Shown here: piece by piece, positions 41,492 to 52,672 of the stretch | Layout: each line of letters starts with the position of its first letter | Numbering within the stretch: position 1 is the stretch's first letter | Assembly: GCA_933822405.4 (NCBI GenBank) | Contig: CAKOGP040002047.1 | Location: 834-64,833, forward strand | Source of the DNA: Cylindrotheca closterium | Taxonomy: Eukaryota; Bacillariophyta; Bacillariophyceae; Bacillariales; Bacillariaceae | Length of the DNA stretch: 64,000 nucleotides | Reading direction: 5' to 3' | The notes under the pieces: model-generated | Told to the model about the DNA's origin: nothing | Seen by the model: only the letters and a program-made list of their open reading frames with translations | The model's database searches: none | Program-made: the position numbers and the translations under genes

Positions 41492-42516
41492 GGTGGAAAT
41501 TCGACGACTTTGATCGATTGATTGATGGATGGATGGATGGATTAATGGATGGATGGATGGATGGATGGATGGATGGATTCTTCCTTCATTGCAGGTGGCA
41601 AGCAAATCTGCTCTGCCAGTGCCGCAGCCACAACCCACAACAAGACTTGTTAACAATAATAGCTACTAGAGAGGATAGATATATAAAAGATAGGTTTTTT
41701 AAAATATTGTAGCTCAACGTGTTCCCAATTCAATATTGTACCATAGAAGAGAAAGCAAAAAGGAGGAATTGCACCCAGTCTGTCTATCCATTACTCCAGT
41801 AGGAGTGAATTTCCAACACGATCACTCGGTCGAGTGAGTCATTATCGTTTGGAAATCGCGCCCGCCAGCCCATGCCCTTACTAGAATTTCTACGAACGTC
41901 TACGCACGCGATGATGATTGATTGATTGATTCCCATCCTCATCATTCGGGCCAAAAAAAAAATTCATAAAAAAACTATTCTTGGACAACAACGGAACGAT
42001 CTTTGAGAAAAGCGATCCAATATCGAAGCAAGGAAACAGCCAAGGTATGTGATGGATTCTACATTGTCATGATCTCATTCAGAATGCAGGAAACAAGGTT
42101 TGGCGACGATTGATTGACTAAATACAAAGCAATGCAAAGCAAAGCAATGCAAAGAAGAAAGATTTCCGTTGTTGTTTTTGCCACCGAGAAGGGCGCAAGT
42201 AATCTCGTTCACTTTTTCATGGCACTGAAAGTTATTGGAGGATACCATTCCCCTTGTATCTTTTATTCTTTTATAGTACTATGATATGAATGAATGACGA
42301 TAGCTAGTCGATTGTGCCACTGGTCTTGTGCCTCGTTGCTTTGTTTTTGTTCTCTCTTTTGTATCCACGAACAACAACGTCTTCCATTCTTCCCATTCTG
42401 ACTCTGCCCGTGCTTGACTTTTGTTGCTGCATTACAGGCTACTATAAAAGAACAGCACTACCACCACCGCCACCACCACCACCACTATCACACTCACTCG
42501 AAACTACTCTACCATC
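41492..42516. other. Intergenic region of about 1 kb
   Basis: Holds a GGAT microsatellite, a repeated aaagcaatgc stretch (about 42127-42157) and CCA/CAC-rich leader sequence before the next gene. No gene is recognised. Confidence 0.5.
41521..41579. repeat. (GGAT)n microsatellite
   Basis: About 13 units of ggat, broken once by attaat. Confidence 0.95.
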
Positions 42517-43479
42517 ATGGCACGATCCTCCCGCACCTCCCGCAAAACCAAGTCTACTAAGGCCGCTAGTACTACTACTACTACTACTAGTAGTAGTAAT
42601 GCCAAGAAGTCGATCAAGTCTGCCAAGTCTACCAAGACTATTGTCAAGGCCACCAAGAAGACCATCATTGAAAAGCTCCAAAAGCAAACAAAGAAGGATT
42701 CTCCCACCAAGAAACTCATCTTGATTGAAGATGAAAAAGTAGTCAAGACTCCTCCCATCGAAAGCGACGAGGATACCAGCAGTGAGGACGAAGAGGAGGA
42801 CGAGGAAAAGCCCGAATATGATTCTTCTTTTTTTCTCAAAAAGAAGAAGAAGAAGAAGAACAGCCAGTCAAACAGTCAGTCGCCATCGGCATCCACCAGC
42901 AATGCCTCGACTGTCTCGAAATCTCCTCCATCTCCATTGCAAGACGCTGCCAGTCGCAGCAACAAAAACCAAACCAAGGAACAAGAACAAGACACTACTA
43001 CTTCTTCTCGTCCTACTCGTTCCCGTCGCGCTGCCACTCGCAAGACAGTTTCCTATGCCGACAGTGACGAGGACGAGGGGAATGATGATGGAACCTTGCC
43101 CAAGACGAAGGACTACAACAAGTCCAAGCGTACCAACACTACGAAGCTCAAGCGTGTCAACGAAGAGGAACAGGACGACTACGAAGAGAACCTTCCTCCC
43201 AAGCGCCGCCGCAAGGCTGCCACTGCTTCTACTGCGGCTGCTGCTGCTGCTGCTGCTGCTGCTGACAACAAGCAGAAGCAGACCAAGGCGGCAGCCCCCA
43301 ACAAGAAGAAGGCTTCCAAAAAGGGCAAAAAGCTAAATGCTGCTTCCTTTGTCAGTCCACCTCGCAGCTTGGGCATCAAGAAACTATATTCGCCTCCATC
43401 TTCCATTCACGAAGTGACCAAGAACATGTGGCAGGCCAATGAAGGGGACTGGCGCGTATCTGGGGCTTTGGATTACTAA
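42517..43479 (+). CDS. Lysine-rich nuclear low-complexity protein
   Basis: A 320-residue single-exon protein from the ATG at 42517. It is very rich in Lys, Ser and Thr with homopolymer runs (poly-Thr, poly-Lys, a 9-11 residue poly-Ala near residue 240) and alternating acidic blocks (DEDTSSEDEEEDEE). Several NLS-like patches occur (KKKKKKK, PPKRRRK, KKASKKGKK). The short C-terminal end (SFVSPPRSLGIKKLYSPP, MWQANEGDWRVSGALDY) is the only non-repetitive part and may be the conserved piece. A chromatin or nucleolar role is possible but not shown. Confidence 0.65.
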   Translation: MARSSRTSRKTKSTKAASTTTTTTSSSNAKKSIKSAKSTKTIVKATKKTIIEKLQKQTKKDSPTKKLILIEDEKVVKTPPIESDEDTSSEDEEEDEEKPEYDSSFFLKKKKKKKNSQSNSQSPSASTSNASTVSKSPPSPLQDAASRSNKNQTKEQEQDTTTSSRPTRSRRAATRKTVSYADSDEDEGNDDGTLPKTKDYNKSKRTNTTKLKRVNEEEQDDYEENLPPKRRRKAATASTAAAAAAAAAADNKQKQTKAAAPNKKKASKKGKKLNAASFVSPPRSLGIKKLYSPPSSIHEVTKNMWQANEGDWRVSGALDY

Positions 43480-44113
43480 CTAGCTACATTGACGATAGGC
43501 AGATATGCGGTAGAATGGGATGGAATGGGGAATAGTGGGTACTACAGTAGGCCATTCCAAAGCATATCCATGTGACGAAAAACTCGGGAATTATTGCATT
43601 GTATTGCGTTGTATTGCTTTGTATTGAACCATACTGTACTGTTCCTGCAGCTGGCCCAACCACTCGTGGCCACCATTCTCATCACTTTTTTGCTTTGGCT
43701 TTTGGCCATTTGAATGTACATACATCGTACATAGTAATTCTAGAATAGGTACTACTACACCAAACAAACGAACAAACAAACGAATATACTGTCAAACATT
43801 CAAAATTATTCTTATATGTATACATGCGCATTGGTATTTCGTCTTTTTTGTGATATTCTTTTTCTCGTCTTGTCATTTTCTCATTTTTTCCTAAACATAC
43901 CATGCAAAGTGTACAAATGCATTTCACGAATTGCTACGTTGTTGTTGTTGTTGCTGTTGATGTTGATGATGATGATATTCTTGATCAAGGCCATGCCATT
44001 TCATGCATCTTTCTCCCGTCCAGCTCCACGTTACCCCAAGGACATGCCCCGATCCAAACATACACACCCGCATCAATATTACCAACCAGCGCAAACACCC
44101 CCAAAACGTCCTA
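43480..44113. other. Intergenic region between convergent genes
   Basis: Contains a ttgtattgc repeat (about 43590-43627) and a gttgttgttgctgttgatg run (about 43937-43975). No gene is recognised. Confidence 0.45.
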
Positions 44114-45160
44114 CTACATGATGGAAAAGACCGGCATCGACATGCCCGAACCCGAAAACACCGCATCGCCTGGCGTGTTCGAGTAATCGAATTCCGTATT
44201 CTCCAACATTTGGGATTCCGACGGCATCATGATTTCGGGTTCCGTTTCTTCCGAAGCGTGGTGGTCTTCCTCGCGAAAGTCAATGTGTTCCGAGCAGGTA
44301 AAAAAGACTAACCTTCTCAGTGACTTGTTGACAAAGAAATAATGAAAACTCCACAAGTGGTCCGATTCGTCAAGAAAGGATTCATCTTCAAAGGAATAAA
44401 AGTCACATTCTTTCAAACTGACAACACTGTCTAGAGCACTGAATATTTCCACCACCAAATCGACAGTGGATGCATTGGTGGGCAGTTTGCCCGTGGCATC
44501 AAGTTTCTTCAGTGTTGCCAATTCGGAAAGACGTTCCGAAATGCTGCGCTGGACTCGTGCCAGACTTAGTTTTTCAAATTGTTGGGGCTTGGCATTGCTG
44601 AAATCATAGTCTGGAAAGGAGGCATTGAGCGTCAGAATGAGATCCGTCATGAGTCTCCGTGTGGCCAGCTCGGAAATGTCTCCCAATGTATTCCTGTTGG
44701 TGTGCAGTGTAATGTCGACCGATTGGGATCTCGTTCTTCCACTAGTCTTGGGCTTCTTTTTGCTAATAGTTTCTAGAAAGGAAGTGGCTGAATTGGATCG
44801 TTTTCGTTTTTGTTTTGGCTTTTCATTTGGCTTTGACGATGATTGCGATTGTTGTTGCAGCCGTTGCAGTGAAGTAATAGTGCCAGTGGTAGTAGTAGTA
44901 CTTGTACTTGTACCATCAGCATTAGTGGCAGCTTTTTGGCCGGCTGCCATTTGCGTCAGATCGTGCAAGAGTTGCTGTTGTTCTTCCAAATCAGCAATAA
45001 ACTTTTGTCCCAGCGTGTGTGCAAACTTCTTGTCGTTGCCAGCACGCTTCATGGTGTAGGCTTCAATTCGTCCATTAATGACGCGGTGTGATTGACCCAA
45101 GGTGGCTTCGGAGAGTTGCCCCGTCAGTTCAATCAGTTTTTCATTCTCCAGAAATTTCAT
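44114..45160 (-). CDS. MAF1: MAF1, repressor of RNA polymerase III
   Basis: A 348-residue single-exon protein starting with the family-typical MKFLENEKL. Diagnostic motifs follow in order: a basic disordered linker with KPKQKRKRSNS, then TDLILTLNASFPDYDFS and, near the C terminus, ECDFYSFEDESFLDESDHLWSFHYFFVNKSLRRLVFF described by position about 255-292. In yeast and animals MAF1 moves to the nucleus when dephosphorylated under nutrient stress and represses Pol III. The Ser-rich basic linker is where such phosphorylation sites lie. The C terminus is acidic with Met-rich end pieces. Confidence 0.9.
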   Translation of the reverse strand: MKFLENEKLIELTGQLSEATLGQSHRVINGRIEAYTMKRAGNDKKFAHTLGQKFIADLEEQQQLLHDLTQMAAGQKAATNADGTSTSTTTTTGTITSLQRLQQQSQSSSKPNEKPKQKRKRSNSATSFLETISKKKPKTSGRTRSQSVDITLHTNRNTLGDISELATRRLMTDLILTLNASFPDYDFSNAKPQQFEKLSLARVQRSISERLSELATLKKLDATGKLPTNASTVDLVVEIFSALDSVVSLKECDFYSFEDESFLDESDHLWSFHYFFVNKSLRRLVFFTCSEHIDFREEDHHASEETEPEIMMPSESQMLENTEFDYSNTPGDAVFSGSGMSMPVFSIM

Positions 45161-46090
45161 GTTTTGGAAATTTTGTTCGTTCGTTCGTTCGTTTTTAGTT
45201 TAAACTCGTATTCTTGCTCAGCTTTAAGTCCCAGTCTTCGTTCTACTTCAATGAGGAGGAGGAGGAGGACGGGTATTAAGAAAGAGGAGCATTAGAAGCG
45301 ATTCAATTCAATTCAATTCAATTCAATTCAATTCAACTCGTTCACCTCCATGAGAAGCGTTGAGCGAGGGATCGCGCCGGTCGTAATTCAAACTAGTCGT
45401 GGGAATCTACACACCTTGGTATCCACAGTATTTCAATCTCACTTGGGTATTCTTGTTTCGTTTCTGTATCTTGGTAATCTCTTTACAGTCTTCGTATCAG
45501 ATCAATCATTGGATGTATAAAAATACTCGTGTTTGTTGTGTTTGTTCTTTAGTTCTGCTTGTTGCTGCCTGCTGTTGCAAGATTCAAACGCGGCGTCAGT
45601 AGGTTCTTGTTGGGGAATTCTTCGATGTCATGTTGAAGAGTTTGTTCAAATTGGGAATTGGGAGCTTTGATTTGACATACAGTACCAGAATCTATGTAAA
45701 ATCTCCTGTACATAGGACAATTGATTAGAAAATGGGTCATTTTCGAAATTTAGAACGCGCGAAACAGAATCTTCTGGGATTCCGTTTATAGGGTCGAGTG
45801 AATCATGGCAGAGATGGTGTCAAGGTGCGACTGACTACCAGGTACAGTACTATACGAATAACAGGTAAACTTCGATATTCCCCGAAGAGGAGGAAAAAGT
45901 GGCACGCTTCAAAAGAGAGATCCAAAACGTAATGGTGATTCGCATAGTTTGTATTTATATACATGCTTACATACAGCATATAGCCAACCGGTAGCTAGCT
46001 AGTGCTATGTTAGGCTGGCTATTATTTTTGCTGTTGGTGTTGGCAGAGCCATTGTCGTTGTTGTTGTTATGGACTGCTGTTGCTTGGTCG
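45161..46090. other. Intergenic region
   Basis: Includes a (TTCAA)n microsatellite at 45301-45337 and an aggagg run just before it. Short minus-strand frames in 45.5-45.7 kb have no support. Confidence 0.45.
45301..45337. repeat. (ATTCA)n microsatellite
   Basis: About seven uninterrupted copies of the pentamer. Confidence 0.95.
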
Positions 46091-47590
46091 TCATGGACTG
46101 GTTGGAAAACTGGAATTTGGAGAAACAGAAGCAGCAGGAACATTGTCATCCTTGGCTCCCTTCAAGTAATCTTTTCGGCAGCTGGGACAGCTATGTTTGC
46201 GTACCAACCAATCCAATATACAGTCCTTGTGGAAGCAGTGCGTGCATTCTATATTTGGAGACCATGACACCATATCACCGGGCTCAAATTCGAGCAAGCA
46301 AATGTCGCAGGTTGTCCCTCGGTCTTGTTGCTCATTGATCCCAAAATAATCATCATAGACTACCTCCTGAGGTTTCCCTTCTTTTTCTTCTTCCTCCTCT
46401 TGTGGTGTCTCTTGCATCTCTTGCGTTGCTTGCACTTCTCGCATTGCCTGATTTGGTTTTACCTCTCTTGTGAACGGCACTGGCGAAATAGCAATTGGTG
46501 CAGAGGGTTTTTCTTCATCGTCTTGATCATCATCATCTTCATTCTTCTTATTTCGGTGCTGGGCAGCAATTGCATCTTTGGGCGTATCATCGCCAGATTC
46601 ATCCCTGTCATCATCGCTATTTACATCATTCTCTGCCCCATCCTCCAATGTTCCCTGCTCCATCTTGGAATGGTCGTGTATCGAACTTGTACTGTTTTCT
46701 TCGTCATCTCCATCCTTATCCTTGTCCGCATCTTCGCCATCATTAGACCCAGATGGTAACTCCAGTCTAATGTTGGGCATTGATTCTTCCTCTGATGCCT
46801 TCTCCTCTCTCGCGGCATTCTTCCTTCTTTCTCTCTGTTCTGCATCAATCGCAACTTCAAACTCCTCCAATCGTCGTAAAATCGTTCCGAGACTATCCTC
46901 ATCATCAACGCCGTCATCATCATTGTCAGCTTGAAGCGTTGGCTGGAGCTGGATTCCAACTTCTTCGTCGACAGGAGGGGCTGGTCGAAAGGCGTGGGAC
47001 ACTGGAGGGGGAGCAACTCCTCTATTCTCATTTTCCTCTTCGTCCTTGAAGACCAGTGGCGCTGAATATTTCAATACTTTCTTTTCGGTCACTATAGTCA
47101 TGGGAAAGGGATGTCTTCGTGGTACTTCCTCAGATGGTTCCGTATCATCGGTCTTGTCCTGCACGTCCAAGACTTCGCGAACAATCAGCTTTTTCTGGAC
47201 CACTGGTCGATTTTGGGCCATGGTGTAATGATCTGGGTGGCCATGCTCGTCTTCGTCTACCGAAAGCATGTATCGTAATAGAACAGATAGTGGAATCGGA
47301 TCATCCGTCAGACAGTAATAAACGCAGACCACCATGGTTGCCAATAACAGAGTCGGAAATATACAAAAGGCAATCACTACAAACAAGCCCACCACTGTCA
47401 GTACGACCATGAAAGGATAGGTTAATACAAAGCAGATATTGTTGGCTCGATTCGAAAAATTTCTTAGGGCTTGCCGCCATCGTGGCATATCGTCTTCCGG
47501 CATCGACGACGATATCTGAACAGAAGAAGGCGTGATTGGTTCTGGCATAGAAGGCGAAACTGGGGAGGGTGAAGGCGGTGGCATATTCAT
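46091..47590 (-). CDS. Membrane RING-H2 finger E3 ubiquitin ligase
   Basis: A 499-residue single-exon protein from the ATG at 47590. A Pro/Ser-rich N terminus is followed by two close membrane segments at about 53-95 (ICFVLTYPFMVVLTVVGLFVV; FCIFPTLLLATMVVCVYYCL). A long acidic Asp/Glu-rich middle follows. The C terminus is a RING-H2 finger with the C-x2-C ... C-x-H-x2-H-x2-C-x10-C-x2-C ligand pattern (CDICLLEF, CTHCFHKDCILDW, CPSCRKD). Such proteins transfer ubiquitin to membrane-associated substrates together with an E2. The substrate is unknown. Confidence 0.88.
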   Translation of the reverse strand: MNMPPPSPSPVSPSMPEPITPSSVQISSSMPEDDMPRWRQALRNFSNRANNICFVLTYPFMVVLTVVGLFVVIAFCIFPTLLLATMVVCVYYCLTDDPIPLSVLLRYMLSVDEDEHGHPDHYTMAQNRPVVQKKLIVREVLDVQDKTDDTEPSEEVPRRHPFPMTIVTEKKVLKYSAPLVFKDEEENENRGVAPPPVSHAFRPAPPVDEEVGIQLQPTLQADNDDDGVDDEDSLGTILRRLEEFEVAIDAEQRERRKNAAREEKASEEESMPNIRLELPSGSNDGEDADKDKDGDDEENSTSSIHDHSKMEQGTLEDGAENDVNSDDDRDESGDDTPKDAIAAQHRNKKNEDDDDQDDEEKPSAPIAISPVPFTREVKPNQAMREVQATQEMQETPQEEEEEKEGKPQEVVYDDYFGINEQQDRGTTCDICLLEFEPGDMVSWSPNIECTHCFHKDCILDWLVRKHSCPSCRKDYLKGAKDDNVPAASVSPNSSFPTSP

Positions 47591-47932
47591 ATATTGTGGT
47601 TGTCGTCGTATCGAATGTGCTGTCAGCGCTGCTAGTGCTGATCTCCCTCCTTATCCACCACAAGTGTTTGTAGCTGGGTTGGAGCAATGGAACGAAAGGT
47701 TGTCGTCAAAGAGCGTCTGGAAAATGGTTCCGCAACTGGTGTCTCTGCTTGGCTCCGACTGTTTTCGAAACCGGTTTTGGATAGTCAAGTCGAGCTAGTC
47801 AAATAATCAAACCTTTCCATTTTATTTTGAATTTACAAATTTGCCCTCAACGCTGTAGCTTTGGCATCTCCGCATACTTACGATACACTGTAAATCCTTT
47901 TGCTAAGCTTTATATCTCTATGTTTGTTTCGC
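47591..47932. other. Intergenic region
   Basis: Upstream of the RING gene and downstream of the DENN gene stop side. No feature is recognised. Confidence 0.4.
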
Positions 47933-50900
47933 TTAGCAGTAAACCATGTCCGACTTTGGTCTGGAGCTAATGTAGGTGCTCATGCTCTGACATCTCAGAA
48001 AGCTTTCCAAAATCAAATCAAAGTCGTCCAAATTGAGAGCCAAGTCACCATCTGTATCTTCTGCTTGAAACAAGCCCTTGTTTGCGATAGTAGATCGGCG
48101 AGTCTTGATAGCAAAGAAGCGGTCTTCGTCAAATAGAACAGTTGGTTCAGTGGATGTGTTGTAGTTCTGAGTAGCTTCTTCGATCCAAAAGCAGCACGAA
48201 GGCACACCCGTCAAGATTTCATTAATGAAACGGTGCGACATGGAGAGCAAGCGCTCGACTGAGGTTCCCTCGCTTTCGCCATTTCCTAGAGAAGGAGCAT
48301 CGCAGCCCCACGTGTTGGGCCGAAGAGCACCTCCAAATAGAGTACCAAGCGAATGTGCAAGGTACAAGATTTGGGATCGAAGAGCCTTTGCAGTGGCTTC
48401 AACGTCCGTTGACTTGCGCACCATTTCATTGTCTTTTCCAAATGCTGGGGCCAAGATCACCCGGCCAACATCCAAATCTACCAGAGTGACATCCTCAGGG
48501 AGGTTTCCGAGAAGCTCCCCATTGTCAGCATCTCCAGATGGGACACCAAGTATGAAAGGAGCTGGATATTGAATCAAGTCGACAGCAAGCGTTGATGGGA
48601 CTAGAGGAACTAGCAGGTGACTCCACTCCAATGGCTCCAGCATTGCACACAAACCTGTAGTTGCAGCATGCAAAACGCTTCGTCGACTTGATGACAATAT
48701 AATCTTTTGCTCCAACAGAGCGGTCGCGAACATGAGGGCCAAGGGCGTCGGCGGAAGGCAATCGGAAAGTTGTCGCACTGCTTGATCTTTAAACGCCCTT
48801 GATTGATCAGTGATCGGTCGGTCGACCCAGGAAGCATTGGCACCCTTTAGATGTGGTTCGAGAATGCGCAAAAGCGATGCGCTTTCGATATCTTTGTGCG
48901 AGAATCCACCAAGAACATCAATGAGTCCTTGGCAAGAAAGCGTAGCCACAGGGCCACCAGAAGTTCCAGGCTGTTTGGAAAAGTCAAACAAAAGTCTTGA
49001 CAGCGTATCTCTCATGGCGTAAATTACGTTCCGGTTGCACACAAGTGCTAGACCAATTGTAGTGGGATTGGATGGATTGTGGTACTCATCCTTTTCAATG
49101 CGCACGTGCCAAGGTTCTTCCTTCATCTTCTCATTCAGAACTGGAAGGGCTGAGGACACCTTCACTTGTCGAAGTGCAGTACTCTTTCCACCACCAGCTG
49201 TACTTTCATCGGCCTTCCCCTCGGAAGCAAAACTGATGGGGGACTCGCTTCCGCCTTCTCCACTTGCCTCGTTGACAACGAATTCTGTGCGGATGGGACT
49301 TACTTTCTCTTTGCTCTCCATTGAATCCTTGACGAAAACAAGAGATACTCCATAAAGGGAAGATTCTGCGGGGTCGCTGGCAGATGACTCTGCATTTGGA
49401 ATAACAAACGACACCAACGATACTTGCCATCCATCCGAGCTAAGGTAAGGAGCACAGAAGTTAGAACACAGCACAACAAAACATACATATCCAGTGCTGA
49501 GAACACACACTCACCTTATTCTCGTTCCATTGGAAGCCTTGGAGAAAGGCATGATTTTCATTTGCGGAACGACCGCATAACTCTCGAATGTAGGAGGGAG
49601 AATTGAATCTGCGTCCAGCAATGAATCCATCTTCACCTCTTTGTCAAGAGAAACTGGCAGACAAGCATAGCGTCGAATATCCGAAGACTCGATACCAGGC
49701 ACTGGCATTTGTGACGCAAGTGCCGGTCCGATGGCAGTTCCAAAAATGACAGCGTATTGGGCATTTGGGTATGGTTTTTCACTGGAACCTTCGCTCGTTG
49801 GAGCCTTGAAAGGTTTATGTGAAGAAACACCATCTGGAAATTCAGCTTTTCTCAATAAGCGCTTGATGCAACCTTGAGGAAGGTTTGGAATTTCCTGTTT
49901 GTTTGAAAACAATGAATGGTTCGAAAATCCTTTTGCAAGCTCATTGCACAACAGTTCATGAACTTTATGTTCACGGAACTTGGTGTGACTATTCGAAGCA
50001 TAATTGTACAGTAGTTCGTCAGCCAAGGTGGTTACCTCTTCAATGATACCAGATGTCAAAATGGATTCGGCAAAAGTAGATCCTGCTTTTGCTGATTTCT
50101 TAACACTTTCCTCCAGAATCGATCTGACTTTGCTGTGTGATTTTTCCACTTCAATGCACTTTGCAGATAATTCAGACAATTCGGAGACGTAAATATCCCA
50201 GAATTTCTTGCAAAGAGCAACTATTCTTTTTGTGTCATTATCATCAAGCGCCTTCTTGGATTCAAATGATTCCTTCATCGCCTTCAGTTCTGGTACAAAG
50301 GCTCTCTTGATGAAAATTGAACAACAGATATCGTTGGGAGCACCGACGATGCGCTTGCTTTCCACTTCTTCCTTGGAGAACCTGTGCTCTCCGATCGGCT
50401 CTTTCTCCAATTGATAAAGCAAGAAAACAATAATGTAGGAGAAGGAGTTTCTTGCGCCTGGTTCTTTCGACTTGCTCACAAGATCATCAACCAATTTCCC
50501 TAGAGGCAGATTCACATAAGGGGCAGTGTTCCTCATGAATGCCCTCATGCGTGCGCATTGATTTGAATTCAAGAACGATAGGAAAGGGGCCCCAGTTAAG
50601 GAATCTACCACTGCTTTCAGGAAGTCAAGGAAGACATCCTTTGGGATCGATTGGTTCGGTGTTTTGCCGCCGAGGACAAATTCGAGATGTCTTAATGATG
50701 AATCAGGAACAATGGTGTGAAAGTCAAATAATGGAGGTTGAAGACCAGAACCAATCGATGTTGGAAGGAAGAATTTGTAGGCGATTCGACTAGTCATCTC
50801 TTTCAAGCGGGCCGGAGGAGTCAGATGATAGAGATCCAAGAAAGACACTAGCTCCAAGAAGAGCATAAATTGCGCATTTGGTCCCAAGCTTCCTTCCGGA

Positions 50901-52492
50901 CCATTATCATCGACTTCGCCATTATCGGATAAGTGACGAACGAGGAACGAAAGACGGCGGCTGTCTAATGCGCAAGTCAAGAAGGCATTCCGAACAGCAT
51001 TTCTGAAATTGTCATCTTCACTAGCCACTTGAAGCAACTCCTCCATGTCAAAATCATCATTGCATCTGTATATCATCGCAATTATTTCAGGTTTGGAATT
51101 CAAATAGATCTGACGGACGAAACAAACTTACCTTAGTGTCACTTCTTTTTCAAACTCTTTTCTCAATTCCATCGTTGGTGCGGGTGGCGTCAAAAATGCG
51201 TTGTTACTGTCTTCCACAGGAACAGGGTTTTCACAAACAGCATCCTTATTGTCACCTTCCGCACCCTTCTTTCTGGACACATATCTTGCCCGGTGCATCA
51301 TCGCGACGGCGATATCCAAGTAGTTCATACGCTCAACAGGAACAGGAGTTCCTTGGGAAAGAATCAAGACGGCTGGGCGGCGAGACTTGGCAATTTCTTT
51401 TGGTATTTGAACAATTGTTTGTTTCCGCAAGTCGACATCTCCAAGTTTCACAAGCAAGTCACCACTTCGGATGATTCGAGAAGCCTCGGCTTGGCCTCCT
51501 GCTACTAGATAGTCCACATAGACACCGTGATTTTTCAGGTAACATTGTTTCAAGTTTGTCCCGAGCATTCCACGCCCCAGTAGCATTGCGAACTGATGCG
51601 GTTCCAAATTGTCTATTATTTCTTGCATGTGTTCCCCTACTCGACTTTTCAGGATCAATTCAGTTTGCGATTCAGGAAGAGTTCGAGAGGGATGTGATAG
51701 AACTTTCTCCTCTTCTTGTTTTTCTTCTGCTTCTTCCGACTTTCCAGCATTATAACGCCCACGAAAGTTGGTAGTCACTGTTTCTGCCACTACTGAAGCA
51801 GCTACGGTTGCTTTGGTCGCAGCCTTGGATGCCTGGGAAATAGCTTTGCCCACCTTGCCTTCAATATTGAGCAGATCTTCAAAATCATCACTTTGAGGAC
51901 CCCCCGGTGCTTTGTCATCAGTTGTCATGACATCTGTCTCGTTTCCAGCGCTATTTGCGGTGCCTTCTGTTTTCTCCTTGTCAGGCGCATCAGTGGACAT
52001 GTTAACAAACATCTTTGCCGCATCTTCTGATTTCGAAGGTGTCGTTCTGGGTACGGGAGGAAATCTAGGAATGGATGGAGCCTGTTTCCATACACGATTG
52101 GCCTTTTCCTGAATCGTTGGTCCTTGTTCTTTCAAAAATTCTTGACCCTTCTGCTTCGTCGTTTCTTTCCAATTGGAAAAGCGATTCAAAAGGATTTTAG
52201 CACCTTTCGAATTTCCGATGTTAACATCTGGCGAAGCTCCAGGTTCCTGTGTATTTTGTTCACTTTCGCCTTGAGGGTCTACAATTGACGAAGCATCAGA
52301 TGGTCTCTTTTCATCGGCTTGGCTGGAAGCATCTGGAGCAGGTGCTGAGGCAAGATGTGGTGGAGTTTCCTCTGCTGCAGTTTCATCGGCTTTGTTCGTT
52401 TCCGGCTTTGTTTCTGTTTCTGTTTCTGTCACCACAGTATTCTCAGTTGGAGACGGAAGGCTGCCATCTTCTATGTTCTCAACGGAGGCCAT
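47933..52492 (-). CDS. PDZ / RGS-like / DENN domain protein (3 exons)
   Basis: Exons 52492-51132, 51065-49515 and 49439-47933 join in phase (66- and 75-bp introns) to give about 1,472 residues. The N-terminal 280 residues are acidic and disordered. A PDZ-like domain follows at about 295-380 (HGVYVDYLVAGGQAEASRIIRSGDLLVKLGDVDL). An RGS-like helical region begins across the first junction (FRNAVRNAFLTC, FMLFLELVSFLDLYHL). Then comes a DENN module: uDENN (YPNAQYAVIFGTAIG), core DENN (NRNVIYAMRDTLSRLLFDF, ALMFATALLEQKIILSS, EWSHLLVPLVP, PAPFILGVPSG, VTLVDLDVGRVI). Near the end, DTDGDLALNLDDF resembles a single EF-hand loop. DENN proteins activate Rab GTPases in membrane traffic. Three separate-looking open frames are thus one gene. 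Confidence 0.85.
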
Positions 52493-52672
52493 GGTTATAT
52501 TCTCACTCAATTGATGCTTCGTTCCCACCAACCACAGCGTTTATCTTCAACGAATGCTGTTTTCAAATTTCAACAACGCGCGTGCCGACGTGCGTTTTCC
52601 CTCCACTTCTCACCACTGGAAGATACTGATGAAAATGCAACTAAAATACATTAGCTTTAGCTCTAGATTGAT

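Noticed and set aside
42442..42839. Gly- and Ser-rich minus-strand frames
   Set aside because: They mirror the poly-Thr/Ser and CCA-rich sequence of the lysine-rich gene and its leader.
45549..45740. 63-codon minus-strand frame
   Set aside because: Short, AT-rich, no motif; consistent with chance.
49511..52531. PDZ and uDENN frames as separate genes
   Set aside because: GT-AG introns with matching phase join them into one protein.
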